Shown here: in pieces, positions 19,069 through 27,426 of the stretch | Layout of the letters: every line of letters starts with the position of its first letter | Numbering within the stretch: position 1 is the stretch's first letter | Origin: Polaromonas sp. | GTDB taxonomy: Bacteria > Pseudomonadota > Gammaproteobacteria > Burkholderiales > Burkholderiaceae_C | Direction: 5' to 3' | Length of the DNA: 64,000 nt | Assembly (NCBI RefSeq): GCF_016185115.1 | Contig: NZ_JACPOF010000029.1 | Span: 188,530-252,529 of the forward strand | Notes under the pieces: model-generated | Told to the model about the DNA's origin: nothing | Seen by the model: only the letters and a program-made list of their open reading frames with translations | The model's database searches: none | Program-made: the position numbers and the translations under genes

Positions 19069-19521
19069 CTAAAGCGCCATGCGAGAGTAGCGGACCCGCA
19101 AAGGCAAAGGAGGCGGCAAAGGCCGTATAGCGTCCATGCGAACGGGAGTGTCGCCAGACGATTCAGGCAGGACCCAAAGCACTACGACCAATGGCGCTGG
19201 ACCTAGCTCCGGCTGGTCAAGGCCGAAATGCTGCTTGGTCATAACCTTCGACTCATCGCTGCAGAATTTCTGGCATGGAGCCTTGGCGGCATCTGCGGCA
19301 GCGTGGTCGCCGCCCACCTGTACATGAACATGTTTATGTTCATGATGTGAGTCAAGCGTAGAAGTGGCTTTAGTAGCATCCACCACGTGAACATGCGGGT
19401 GCGCGTCGTGCGCATCCAGCAGACAGGCATTGACAGCACCAGAAGTTATCGCAAACGTCCATAGCATCAAAACCACGAATGCGGTGTTGCGCTTAGTTCG
19501 TTTGCCTGATAGCAGTGTCAT
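19069..19521 (-). CDS. His-rich exported protein with a Pro-rich C-terminus
   Basis: A 150-residue protein with a basic N-terminus and one hydrophobic signal or anchor (about 12-32). Then comes a His-rich part (HDAHPHVHVV, HHEHKHVHVQVGGDH) and a Cys pair in PCQKFCSDES (about 83-92), and the tail PLPPPLPLRVRYSRMAL. It is probably a periplasmic metal-binding protein of the copper unit. The polyproline-basic tail may slow the ribosome, as proposed for copper-responsive leader proteins; this is a hypothesis. A perfect FNR-type box lies about 53 bases upstream. Confidence 0.65.
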   Translation of the reverse strand: MTLLSGKRTKRNTAFVVLMLWTFAITSGAVNACLLDAHDAHPHVHVVDATKATSTLDSHHEHKHVHVQVGGDHAAADAAKAPCQKFCSDESKVMTKQHFGLDQPELGPAPLVVVLWVLPESSGDTPVRMDAIRPLPPPLPLRVRYSRMAL

Positions 19522-20019
19522 GTCTGGTGTGAATTAGGTTCAACCGATATTAGAACGACGCTGCTGGAATTTATTGATCTAAATCAAACACCTCGCCAAA
19601 ACTTCGGAATCCAGAAGAGCTACGTCTTGTCATCGCGCCTGTGCGTCGTTGAACGTATTCTGCAAATGCCGCAATTCAGTCTTGAGACATATGTCCGGTT
19701 CATACAGACGTGCAAACACAGCACTCAAATTTCATAGGTACGTCGACTTGGGACATTCCGACCTGGGATGGTGATCAGTCTTTAGCTGGGGTTTTGTAGG
19801 AACAGTCCCCTGCCCTTACGATTTTGCTGAAAGCGTAGTTCTGATTAACCCCTCATCCTTGCACTACGAATGGGTACGTTTATCTCTGCCACTTTCTCAA
19901 CCTAGAGGCGAAAAGGTCATAGCAGGTGAGAAAGACTGTAACTTTTATAGCTTGACTTGAGTGAGGTTCATCTTTCCAAAGTCAGATACAGTCAAGATGG
20001 CGATTTATGAGGACGATTG
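19522..20019. other. 498-base intergenic region with divergent promoters
   Basis: This gap separates the minus-strand copper unit from the plus-strand nuclease-like gene. It has an FNR-type box near its left end. A candidate -35 TTGACT occurs near 19953 before the nuclease-like gene, but I could not place a convincing -10. The middle part is AT-richer than its surroundings and holds no plausible gene, tRNA or long repeat. Confidence 0.6.
19574..19587. promoter_or_regulatory. FNR/Anr-type box
   Basis: The sequence TTGAT-CTAA-ATCAA is an exact match to the FNR consensus palindrome TTGAT-n4-ATCAA. It lies 53 bases upstream of the ATG of the His-rich exported protein, a normal position for activation on the minus strand. 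Oxygen-responsive control of the copper unit would make sense because Cu(I) is favoured under anoxia. A chance match in 64 kb is unlikely but possible; no binding data exist. Confidence 0.6.
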
Positions 20020-21282
20020 ATGCACGATACGGTTTCTTTACTAATTGATCACTGGAAAAATGACCCCCATGGCACGTACAACACCTGGTTTCTCTGGGAA
20101 GAACGCCTCAAGAACTTTCGCTCAATTCGCAGGGGCATTGGTCAGGTGGTACGAGACATTGATGCCGGAACTTTTGGAAACGCCTACCGAGGTTCATCCT
20201 TGCAAACGGTTGTCGGGTCAGTCGCTGAGCAGAGGCAAATATTTAAGGGCGCCGACCACGCTTTTTTGTGGAAGCCCAAACTGCGCATACCGGACATTTA
20301 TGAGCATGAGGCCAACCAGCGCGCCTTCGCGAGGCTCTTGAACGCCTGCGACTGCTGCGATACCGCAGAGGCGGTTGTTGACGCGATCCAGAAGATTGAT
20401 ACGCTCAAGATTAAGGGCCTGGGCCCTGCCGTTGCCAATTTACTTTATTTCATCCATCCAACCCTTGTTTGTCCTTTCAACACGGCCATCGTCAACGGTT
20501 TCAATGCTGTTACAGGAAGCAACGTGAAGTTAGGCCGATGGGACCACTATCTCTCGATGCGCGAGGGATTGATTCGGCTCAATGAGCAGCATCGCCACAA
20601 GCTGTCCAACGATCTGGGTGCCATTGCTGGCTTGATGTTTGACGTCGGTAGTGGGCGCTATGCAGCACCGCCCCGGGTTGAAGACCCCGCGATGCTTGCA
20701 CTCTGGGAGGCGGATTTGCAGCGCGTCCGCAATGAATCCGCTGCGGCCGAGAAACAATGGCAACTGGCTCGAGAAAGCGATGCCACGCACACCGAGATTC
20801 AGGGGTGGTTGCGAGATATGGGCAGGTCGCTGGGTTTTGACGTCTGGATTGCGTCCAACGACCGCGGGCGAGCGCATGGTGACGGTTTCCTGAGAGACGG
20901 TTGCCTGCAGCAATGGCCGGCGGGCAATGGGCAGGGTCTTGATTCCGTGCGCCTGATTGACGTCATCTGGCTCGAACGAGGTAGCGCACATGTAGCGGCC
21001 GCCTTCGAAGTGGAACACTCCACATCGATTTATTCTGGAATCGTTCGCATGCTTGATCTTGCTCTGGGTACTCAGGTCGGCGCCGCAAGCACGCTGTTTT
21101 TGGTGGCCCCTGACAATCGGCGGGACGAGGTAGCTCAGCAGCTCAAACGACCTGCGTTTTCGCGGGTTTCCGAACTGGGTATCCGGTATCTTCCCTACAG
21201 TCAATTGAAAGAGCATCGGGCGACCATCGAGCGTTTCGGATCCAGTATCAAACCCCTGATGGAGATATCCCAATTGCTCTGA
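20020..21282 (+). CDS. putative HhH / restriction-endonuclease-like protein
   Basis: A 420-residue cytosolic protein of unknown family. The N-terminal half is helical; near residue 130 it has LKIKGLGPAVANLLYF, which looks like a helix-hairpin-helix DNA-binding motif (as in DNA glycosylases), followed by PFNTAIVNGF. The C-terminal part (about 245-420) alternates strands and helices, with LIDVIWLERGSAHVAAAFEVEHS near 310 (cited here as DVIWLE and AFEVEHS). An acidic residue followed by E-x-E on the next strand resembles a PD-(D/E)xK nuclease core, though the Lys is replaced. ATG 20020 follows GAGG at 7 bases. It ends 11 bases from copS, convergent. No methyltransferase partner is adjacent. Confidence 0.6.
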   Translation: MHDTVSLLIDHWKNDPHGTYNTWFLWEERLKNFRSIRRGIGQVVRDIDAGTFGNAYRGSSLQTVVGSVAEQRQIFKGADHAFLWKPKLRIPDIYEHEANQRAFARLLNACDCCDTAEAVVDAIQKIDTLKIKGLGPAVANLLYFIHPTLVCPFNTAIVNGFNAVTGSNVKLGRWDHYLSMREGLIRLNEQHRHKLSNDLGAIAGLMFDVGSGRYAAPPRVEDPAMLALWEADLQRVRNESAAAEKQWQLARESDATHTEIQGWLRDMGRSLGFDVWIASNDRGRAHGDGFLRDGCLQQWPAGNGQGLDSVRLIDVIWLERGSAHVAAAFEVEHSTSIYSGIVRMLDLALGTQVGAASTLFLVAPDNRRDEVAQQLKRPAFSRVSELGIRYLPYSQLKEHRATIERFGSSIKPLMEISQLL

Positions 21283-21293
21283 ACCCGCTTTCA

Positions 21294-22718
21294 TCACGGC
21301 GCGCTTGCCGGGTCCACAGCCGGAAACACCAAAATGAATGTCGTTTTGACCCCCTGTTGGCTTTCGACCCGAACGTGACCCCGATGAGCGGACATGATGG
21401 AGCGCACAATAGCCAAGCCTAAACCTGTACCGCCGCTTGAGCGAGCGCGACCGTCATCAACGCGGTAGAAGCGATCAAATATACGATCGAATTCTTCAGG
21501 GGCAAGTCCCTCTCCATGATTACTCACGGCAAGGGTTACATGTCGCCCCTCTTCAGCGACCATTACATCGATCTGAGAGTCGCCGGTAGCGTGACGTATA
21601 GCGTTGGAAAGCAGGTTTGTAATCGCGCGCTGTACCAGCGAGCTGTCGCCCATGATGGTGGCTTCTCCTGTCACTACTAAAGCGAGATTTTTTTCGTCAG
21701 AAATCAACGAAAGGAACTCAGTGACCCGGCGGGCCTCCTGAGCGAGGTCAAGTGGACGCGCATGGAGTGGGCTGGCTTGGGAATCTGAACTTGCGATAAA
21801 CAGCATGTCCGAGATGAGTAAAGCCAGGCGGTCCAGCTCTTCTATATTTCCCTCCAGCACACCTTGAAGATCAGCCGCCGAACGTGTCTGGGAGAGCGCG
21901 ACCTGGGTTCGTCCCAAAAGTGTTGCCACGGGAGTTCGCATCTCATGCGCCAGATCACCCGAGAAGTCTTGCAGGCGCCGGTAGCCTTTATCAATGCGAT
22001 CCAGCATGCCGTTGAATTCTTCTGCAAGTTCTGCAAGCTCCAGCGGCAATGTGGTCGTGGACAGACGCTGATTCAACGACTTTGCACCAATTGAGGCTGC
22101 CAGCCGGTTAAAACGTCGTAGCGGCGTCAGGGCTGTACGGGCGATTAGCCAAGCTCCTACGGCAACGAACAGAAGGAGCACGGGCAGGCCAACCAGCGTC
22201 GCATTCATAAAACCCGACAACAGCCGTACGTCGTGTCGGCGGTCCAGGGCCAGTTCAAACCTGATTGGCAAACCATCGGCGGTCGACATGGTGCCCTGCA
22301 ATTTGCTTTGACGTTGCCCACTCCAGGCAGACCAAGCGCGAAAGCTCTGCTCATCAGGCTCGATCTCTGAATCCACGTTGCCCTTGGATGCCCCGGGGCC
22401 AAAGGTTGCAATAGCTTGATCTGAGGCGGCCCCCATAAACATCAATTGGAGATCGTCGTGACCGATCAACAGATCTTCAAAGCGATGTCGGTTCTCATTG
22501 ATCGCCGTGGAGGAAGGAACTTCCGACAAGAGATGGGCCAACAAATCCCTTTTACCCGCCAGTTCGGCCTGTGATCTGGCATCGAGTTGTTGGGTCAGCG
22601 CCCACAAGGCCACCGTTGTAGCACCGCCCGCAACCAACAGCCCAAAAAGAGCGCTGGCCGCCGCAATGTGAGACGCCAATGAATTCCTGGATATCCAGGT
22701 CCGCATGCTGGAGTTCAA
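21294..22718 (-). CDS. copS: heavy-metal sensor histidine kinase (CopS/CusS type)
   Basis: A 474-residue inner-membrane sensor kinase. TM1 is near 14-38, then a periplasmic sensor region (about 39-165), TM2 near 168-190, HAMP, the dimerisation box DLAHEMRTPVATLLGRTQ (phosphorylated His near 258), NLLSNAIRHA (N-box) and GTGLGLAIVRS (G-box). It matches the CusS/CopS heavy-metal kinase family, which detects periplasmic Cu(I)/Ag(I). A TTG at 22718 overlaps the copR stop (TTGA) and follows GGGAG at 7-8 bases; an ATG at 22706 is an alternative. A close paralogue is at 49551-50957. Confidence 0.9.
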   Translation of the reverse strand: MNSSMRTWISRNSLASHIAAASALFGLLVAGGATTVALWALTQQLDARSQAELAGKRDLLAHLLSEVPSSTAINENRHRFEDLLIGHDDLQLMFMGAASDQAIATFGPGASKGNVDSEIEPDEQSFRAWSAWSGQRQSKLQGTMSTADGLPIRFELALDRRHDVRLLSGFMNATLVGLPVLLLFVAVGAWLIARTALTPLRRFNRLAASIGAKSLNQRLSTTTLPLELAELAEEFNGMLDRIDKGYRRLQDFSGDLAHEMRTPVATLLGRTQVALSQTRSAADLQGVLEGNIEELDRLALLISDMLFIASSDSQASPLHARPLDLAQEARRVTEFLSLISDEKNLALVVTGEATIMGDSSLVQRAITNLLSNAIRHATGDSQIDVMVAEEGRHVTLAVSNHGEGLAPEEFDRIFDRFYRVDDGRARSSGGTGLGLAIVRSIMSAHRGHVRVESQQGVKTTFILVFPAVDPASAP

Positions 22719-23395
22719 GGATTCTCCCTGGATTCCAGCACATAGCCAACGCCGCGCACGGTGTGGATCAACTTGTTTTCGAAAGGATCGTCGATTTTCA
22801 GGCGCAGGCGCCGCATCGCCACTTCCACCACATTGGTGTCCGACTCAAAGTGGATATCCCAGACCAGCGATGCAATCTGCGTTCGGGACAACACCTCGCC
22901 AGATCGTTGAGCCAGAAGGGTCAGCAGCGCAAATTCTTTAGCTGAAAGATCAATACGCTGTCCAGCGCGTGTGGCCCGGTGCCTTACCGGGTCAATTTCC
23001 AGATCTCCAGTCAAAAGAACCGCTTCTGGCCTGATGAGGTGATTGCGTTTGAGAAGCGTACGAACCCGCGCCAAAAGCTCCGGGAACTGAAAGGGCTTGA
23101 CCAGATAGTCGTCTGCACCCAGATCAAAACCTCTGACCTTGTCGTCGGTTTTGCCACGAGCGGAGAGCATCAGAACAGGCACCTGCCTGGATGTGCGAAG
23201 CGCTGACAGCACAGCAAATCCGTCAATGCCTGGAAGCATGACATCCAGAATAATGAGATCGTGATCGCCCGTGACGGCGACATGCAGGCCATCCGTTCCA
23301 CTATGAGCTACTTCCACGGCATACCCGCTTTCGCTCAATCCCTGGCGGACATATTCAGCTGCCTTGGGCTCATCATCAATCACCAGGATTTTCAA
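22715..23395 (-). CDS. copR: heavy-metal response regulator (CopR/CusR type)
   Basis: A 226-residue OmpR-family regulator. The receiver has the acidic pair in LVIDDEP (about residues 8-9), the phosphorylated Asp in [10 protein letters not shown] (about 51) and Lys in DYLVKPF (about 102). The winged-helix domain (about 128-222) has VVEVAMRRLRLKID and ends with [11 protein letters not shown]. The only start that fits is the TTG at 23395 after GGGAGG (6-7 bases); the copy at 50959-51633 also starts with TTG. It should bind the GATTAC-n6-GTAATC box 18 bases upstream of its own start, and so act on both divergent genes. Confidence 0.9.
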   Translation of the reverse strand: MKILVIDDEPKAAEYVRQGLSESGYAVEVAHSGTDGLHVAVTGDHDLIILDVMLPGIDGFAVLSALRTSRQVPVLMLSARGKTDDKVRGFDLGADDYLVKPFQFPELLARVRTLLKRNHLIRPEAVLLTGDLEIDPVRHRATRAGQRIDLSAKEFALLTLLAQRSGEVLSRTQIASLVWDIHFESDTNVVEVAMRRLRLKIDDPFENKLIHTVRGVGYVLESRENP

Positions 23396-23412
23396 AAAAT
23401 GCCTCCCATTGA

Positions 23413-23430
23413 GATTACCGATCTGTAATC
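23413..23430. promoter_or_regulatory. CopR/CusR-type operator (site A)
   Basis: A perfect dyad GATTAC-CGATCT-GTAATC lies between copR and the DUF4148 gene. Its form (n6 spacer) matches known CusR-family boxes of the CATTAC-n6-GTAATG type. It is 18 bases from the copR start on one side and 48 bases before the leader hairpin of the plus-strand gene on the other. Similar but imperfect boxes occur at 24068 and 51653. Confidence 0.8.
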
Positions 23431-23477
23431 TGCGGGCCAGCATGGTGAAGGCCCTGTTTTTTTAAAGTAGGACCCGT

Positions 23478-23519
23478 GATGCAAAGGTTGCATCGCAGTC
23501 ATCCCAGTGTTGGGGTGGC
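23478..23519 (+). promoter_or_regulatory. two-hairpin 5' leader (copy A)
   Basis: Hairpin 1 is GATGCAA-AGG-TTGCATC (7 base pairs, perfect). After GC, hairpin 2 (23497-23519) has a stem of about nine pairs, including the T-G and A-T steps, and the loop GTGT. A -10-like TTTAAAGT lies just upstream (23461-23468), so this is probably the start of the transcript. The same arrangement precedes the genes at 24202 and 51789. The final part CTTTGCA (23521-23527) could also pair with the 5' arm of hairpin 1, giving an alternative fold. Confidence 0.7.
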
Positions 23520-23550
23520 ACTTTGCAAGATGTTCTACAGGAGTTCCATC

Positions 23551-23877
23551 ATGAAATCGAAATTTATTGCTTCCACCGTTGTCGCCATTGCCGCTCTGAG
23601 CGGTGTCAGTGCGTTCGCACAGTCCAATATCCAGAATCGCCTGGAGGGCGAAGCGTCTACCAAGATTGTTTTTGACACTGCGCCCAGCAACCTGACCCGT
23701 GCCCAGGTCCAGGGCGAATATCTGCAAGCCAGAAAAAACAACGCTTTGCCCTTGAGCGATGAAGCCAGCTTTTCGCCAGCGGTTGCACAAACCAGCAACC
23801 TGACGCGTGAGCAAGTTGTCGCCTCGATGGGGAAAGTTCATGCTTTGGACGGCAGCGGCTCGCTGACGCAACACTGA
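23551..23877 (+). CDS. DUF4148 small exported protein (CopQ/MmmQ-like)
   Basis: A 108-residue protein with a signal peptide (about 1-23, VSAFAQ) and a DUF4148 motif repeated: NLTRAQVQGEYLQARKNN (about 50-67) and NLTREQVVASMGKV (about 88-101). Families such as CopQ and MmmQ of Cupriavidus are small periplasmic proteins strongly induced by metals; their exact action is not known. GGAG lies 8 bases before the ATG. It is divergent from copR, behind a CopR-type box and a structured leader, so copper induction is expected. Confidence 0.85.
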   Translation: MKSKFIASTVVAIAALSGVSAFAQSNIQNRLEGEASTKIVFDTAPSNLTRAQVQGEYLQARKNNALPLSDEASFSPAVAQTSNLTREQVVASMGKVHALDGSGSLTQH

Positions 23878-23951
23878 ACGGAAGTATGAAGGTGGCGAGG
23901 CATTCCTGATCCTCTGCCAGTAGCTATCGCCGACCATCCTTCTCACCCCGA

Positions 23952-23990
23952 AAGGCCGCCCGGTTTTACCTTGGCGGCCTTCGTCATTTT
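23952..23990 (+). terminator. Rho-independent terminator of the DUF4148 gene
   Basis: AAGGCCGCC at 23952-23960 and GGCGGCCTT at 23973-23981 form a perfect nine-pair stem with a 12-base loop, followed by CGTCATTTT. It lies 74 bases after the stop of the DUF4148 gene and ends its transcript before the next promoter begins. Confidence 0.8.
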
Positions 23991-24067
23991 GAGAAACGCT
24001 TTGCCACAACAGACCAACGACTCTCGCGCAAGATGTATAAGGCACTGCAAAACAGCCTGTTGCCCTG

Positions 24068-24085
24068 AATAACAGTTTTGTAATC
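24068..24085. promoter_or_regulatory. CopR/CusR-type operator (site B)
   Basis: AATAAC-AGTTTT-GTAATC matches the site A dyad in the right half (6/6) and 4/6 in the left half. It lies 48 bases before the leader hairpin of the next gene, exactly as in site A. A -10-like TTCTAAAGT is at about 24115-24123. Confidence 0.65.
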
Positions 24086-24132
24086 AGGAGGTCAGCGTCT
24101 TGTATGGGCCCACTTTCTAAAGTTGGAACCGT

Positions 24133-24173
24133 GATGCAGCAGTTGCATCGCAGTCGACTCAAGTGGGTTGACT
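24133..24173 (+). promoter_or_regulatory. two-hairpin 5' leader (copy B)
   Basis: Hairpin 1 is GATGCAG-CAG-TTGCATC, with a G-T pair closing the loop. Hairpin 2 (24152-24173) has nine pairs: it keeps the shape of copy A while several bases differ on both sides (for example T-A where copy A has T-G, G-T where copy A has A-T). The ATG at 24202 follows AGGAG. Confidence 0.68.
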
Positions 24174-24201
24174 CACTCAAAGTAGTTTTAGGAGACTCAT
24201 C

Positions 24202-24564
24202 ATGTTGATTCGCAAAACCGCAGTTGCCCTGGCCCTCATTGGCGCATCCATCCCTGCTGCATTCGCCAACAACGGAATCAGCGTTGTTGGTGGAGAAAAA
24301 GGGTTTGACTTTCACGCTACGCCCAGCCTGAAAAGTCGAGCCGACGTGCAGAATGAGCTCTTTGCATCCAGGAAAAATCCGACCATCGCGGATGGCGGCA
24401 AATCCCTTGCTGGCGGAGCGCTCTATGTCTTCCCTCAGCACAGCTATATCTTCAAAGATGGCGCGCCGGTTCACGCCGATACCCTGAACCACGACTCGCC
24501 GAAGTCCAGCCTGACCATGACCTCGGATGAGCGCCAGGCGCAGATCAGGCTGCAGGGCCTGTAA
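24202..24564 (+). CDS. small exported metal-stress protein, DUF4148-like
   Basis: A 120-residue protein with a signal peptide (about 1-22, PAAFAN). The mature part has GEKGFDFH, then a DUF4148-like helix RADVQNELFASRKNP (about 49-63), GGKSLAGGALYVFPQHSY and SLTMTSDERQAQI near the end. A clear paralogue at 51789 shares the GEKxFxFH, FPQHS and MxxDERxAQ blocks. AGGAG is 7-8 bases before the ATG. It is driven from its own CopR-type box. The function is unknown; a periplasmic metal-stress role is inferred. Confidence 0.8.
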   Translation: MLIRKTAVALALIGASIPAAFANNGISVVGGEKGFDFHATPSLKSRADVQNELFASRKNPTIADGGKSLAGGALYVFPQHSYIFKDGAPVHADTLNHDSPKSSLTMTSDERQAQIRLQGL

Positions 24565-24638
24565 GGCCGTAGACACATCAAGCCCAAAGCCGGTTGCCTG
24601 GCAATCGGCTATCCATCAACTCAAACGGAAAATACACC

Positions 24639-24986
24639 ATGAAATCCACTCTGAAACTCTCCTTTGCTACCTTTGTTGTTTCCATTGGCATGAGCGGTAT
24701 CGCACTCGCTGCACCCGACAACGTGTCGAGCATGACCGTCGCAACAGCATCAACCACAGGCGTCCAACTGACGTCAGGCGAAATTCGCAAGGTTGACCTT
24801 GAGCAGGGAAAGCTGACCATCAAGCACGAAGCTCTTGAGAACCTGGATATGCCCGGCATGACAATGGTCTTCAAGGCGAGCGACGCCAAGCTGCTCAACG
24901 GCGTCAAGCAGGGTGACAAGATTTTGTTTCGCGCCGAGAAAACCGATGCAGGTTTCATGATCGTGCGACTGGAGCAGGCCAAGTAA
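24639..24986 (+). CDS. cusF: CusF-like periplasmic copper-binding protein
   Basis: A 115-residue protein: signal peptide (1-23, GIALAA) and a CusF fold in the mature half, with GEIRKVDLEQGKLTIKHEAL-like spacing (landmarks RKVD, LTIKHE) and the site ENLDMPGMTMVF (about 67-78). His and the two Met of MPGMTM are the Cu(I)/Ag(I) ligands; the capping Trp of canonical CusF is replaced. It lies 75 bases after the DUF4148-like gene in the same direction, probably on one transcript, and ends nine bases from the convergent copA. Confidence 0.88.
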   Translation: MKSTLKLSFATFVVSIGMSGIALAAPDNVSSMTVATASTTGVQLTSGEIRKVDLEQGKLTIKHEALENLDMPGMTMVFKASDAKLLNGVKQGDKILFRAEKTDAGFMIVRLEQAK

Positions 24987-24995
24987 GTAGCCCAG

Positions 24996-27383
24996 TCAGG
25001 CTTTGGGTGTGCCGCGCAAGCGCAATGCGTTTGTAATGACCGAGGCGGAACTCAGGCTCATTGCCAGCGCAGCGATCATCGGAGACAACAACCAGCCGGT
25101 AAAGGGAAAGAGCAGGCCGGCGGCCAAAGGAACTCCGAGCGCGTTGTAGACGAAAGCAAAACCAAGGTTCTGCTTCATATTGGCGATAGTGGCTTCCGAG
25201 AGTTCGCGCGCCGTGGCAATACCGCGCAAATCCCCCTTGACCAGGGTGACTTGTGCACTGTTCATCGCCACATCGGTACCTGTGCCCATCGCGATCCCAA
25301 CATCCGCTTTGGCCAGGGCCGGCGCGTCGTTGATGCCATCCCCTGCCATGGCCACCACCAGCCCTTGCGCCTGCAAGCGTTCGACCAGCGCCAATTTGTC
25401 GGCAGGCTTGACCTCTCCGTGTACCTCATCAATGCCCAAACGCTGACCCACAGACTTCGCCGTCGTCAGGCCATCGCCTGTCGCCATGATGATCCGGATC
25501 CCGGCGTCTCGCAGTGTTTTGAGCGCAGCCGGCGTGCTTTCCTTGACCGGGTCTGAAACTGCCAATAGACCGGCAAACTGTCCATCCACGGCCAATGACA
25601 TGACACTTGCGCCGCCCAGCCGGAACGCTTCTGCCTGGGCCTGCTTGGCACTGTCGGTGGTGACCTTGTCTTGCGCCATCAAGGCGGCATTCCCGAGCGC
25701 TAGCCGCTTACCATCAACCACTCCGCGCACGCCGATTCCGGTGGCTGATTCGAATTCTTCGACCTTTGAAAGGGTCATAGACTTGTCCCGGGCTGCACGC
25801 ACGATGGCATCAGCCAGAGGATGTTCGCTGCCTTGATCCAGACTGGCCGCAAGGCGTAACACCTCGTCTTCGCTATAGGGCTCTGCAGCAAATACCTTTT
25901 CGAAGACCGGGCGCCCTTCAGTGAGCGTTCCTGTCTTGTCCACAATCAGGACCTGGACCTTGCGGAAGTTCTCAATCGCAGCCGCGTCACGAAACAAGAT
26001 GCCCTGTGTCGCACCACGACCGGTGGCAACCATGATGGACATGGGTGTGGCCAGGCCCAGGGCACAAGGGCAGGCAATGATCAGCACGGAAACCGCATTG
26101 ATCAGGCCGTAGACCCAACTCGGCTGTGGCCCAAAGAATCCCCAGACCAGCAGCGTCAGCAAGGCTGCGGCAACCACTGCCATCACAAAATACCCGGCGA
26201 CCTGGTCTGCCATGCGCTGCATTGGCGCCCTGGAGCGCTGCGCCTGGGCAACCATTTGAACTATTTGTGAAAGAACTGTCGCCGATCCCACATGCTCGGC
26301 GCGCATTACCAAAGCGCCCGAGGTATTGAGCGTGGCGCCAATCAGTTTGTCCCCTGCTCGCTTGGTAACAGGCAAAGGCTCACCCGTGAGCATGGCTTCG
26401 TCGACGGCACTGCTGCCATCTGTCACCACCCCATCAACGGGTACCTTCTCGCCAGGGCGCACCCTCAGCAGATCTCCTTCATGGACGTGTGTCAGCTCAA
26501 CATCTTCTTCTGAGCCATCCGGCTTGATGCGGCGTGCCGTTTTAGGGGCCAGACCCAGAAGCGATTTGATGGCCGCCGATGTCTGCGACCGCGCCTTGAG
26601 CTCCAGCATCTGGCCTAGTAAGGTAAGGGAAATGATGACGGCCGCGGCTTCAAAGTAAACCGCCACACGGCCCATGGCTACAAACGAGGGAGGAAACACG
26701 CCCGGGGCAACTGTAGCGACCACGCTGTAAATGAATGCGGCAGAGGTGCCAAGGCCAATCAGGGTCCACATATTCGGACTGCGGTTGACTACAGACTGCC
26801 AACCGCGCACGAAGAATGGCCATCCCGCCCAAAGAACGATAGGCAGCGAAAGCACCAGCTCCACCCAGCTTTGCGTTGCCATGGCGAACAATCCAAGCTG
26901 GTGCCCGAACATTGCCAGGACAGTGACCACGACCGTCAGCGGCAGCGTCCACCAGAAACGTCGTGAAAAATCCTTGAGTTCAGGATTTTCATCATCATCC
27001 ATGCTGGGCATGAGCGGTTCGAGTGACATACCGCATTTGGGACAGTGACCGGGATGGTCCTGACGTATCTCCGGATGCATGGGGCAGGTATAAACCGTGC
27101 CCGCGACTGCCTTGAACGTTTCAGGGGCAGCCGTCTCCTGCTTTGGCTTCAGGTAGCGCGCAGGGTCCGCAACGAATTTTGCCCGGCACCCTGCACTGCA
27201 AAAGTAATATGGCCGTCCCGCATGCTCATGTTTATTGGGGGACTGCTCTGTGACGTTCATCCCGCATACGGGATCCTTCAATTGTCCAGCTGAACTGGTC
27301 GGTGCTTCGCCCGCCTCGGCCTTCGCGTGGTCCATGGCTGGAGAATGGTTATGACCATGTGGATGATGTTCGTTTTTTTCCAT
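24996..27383 (-). CDS. copA: Cu(I) P1B-1 ATPase with YHS and metal-binding N-terminus
   Basis: A 795-residue copper exporter. The N-terminus has [10 protein letters not shown], a YHS domain (about 33-75: [21 protein letters not shown]) and a heavy-metal-binding motif [18 protein letters not shown] (about 97-114) in place of HMA domains. The core has eight helices with C438-P-C440, DKTGTL, TGDG and GDGINDAP, and M7/M8 motifs [11 protein letters not shown] and [15 protein letters not shown], diagnostic for Cu(I)/Ag(I). This N-terminal layout fits the CopF/SilP type. It is the last gene of the minus-strand copper operon that starts at 32862. Confidence 0.93.
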   Translation of the reverse strand: MEKNEHHPHGHNHSPAMDHAKAEAGEAPTSSAGQLKDPVCGMNVTEQSPNKHEHAGRPYYFCSAGCRAKFVADPARYLKPKQETAAPETFKAVAGTVYTCPMHPEIRQDHPGHCPKCGMSLEPLMPSMDDDENPELKDFSRRFWWTLPLTVVVTVLAMFGHQLGLFAMATQSWVELVLSLPIVLWAGWPFFVRGWQSVVNRSPNMWTLIGLGTSAAFIYSVVATVAPGVFPPSFVAMGRVAVYFEAAAVIISLTLLGQMLELKARSQTSAAIKSLLGLAPKTARRIKPDGSEEDVELTHVHEGDLLRVRPGEKVPVDGVVTDGSSAVDEAMLTGEPLPVTKRAGDKLIGATLNTSGALVMRAEHVGSATVLSQIVQMVAQAQRSRAPMQRMADQVAGYFVMAVVAAALLTLLVWGFFGPQPSWVYGLINAVSVLIIACPCALGLATPMSIMVATGRGATQGILFRDAAAIENFRKVQVLIVDKTGTLTEGRPVFEKVFAAEPYSEDEVLRLAASLDQGSEHPLADAIVRAARDKSMTLSKVEEFESATGIGVRGVVDGKRLALGNAALMAQDKVTTDSAKQAQAEAFRLGGASVMSLAVDGQFAGLLAVSDPVKESTPAALKTLRDAGIRIIMATGDGLTTAKSVGQRLGIDEVHGEVKPADKLALVERLQAQGLVVAMAGDGINDAPALAKADVGIAMGTGTDVAMNSAQVTLVKGDLRGIATARELSEATIANMKQNLGFAFVYNALGVPLAAGLLFPFTGWLLSPMIAALAMSLSSASVITNALRLRGTPKA

Positions 27384-27426
27384 GGTGGGCAGCTTCCTGT
27401 AAACGGGTTAAGACGCGAAGCCTTGA

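Noticed and set aside
23392..24576. 394-codon minus-strand frame across the DUF4148 genes
   Set aside because: It covers two signal-peptide-bearing genes, their leaders and a terminator on the plus strand, and has no family features.
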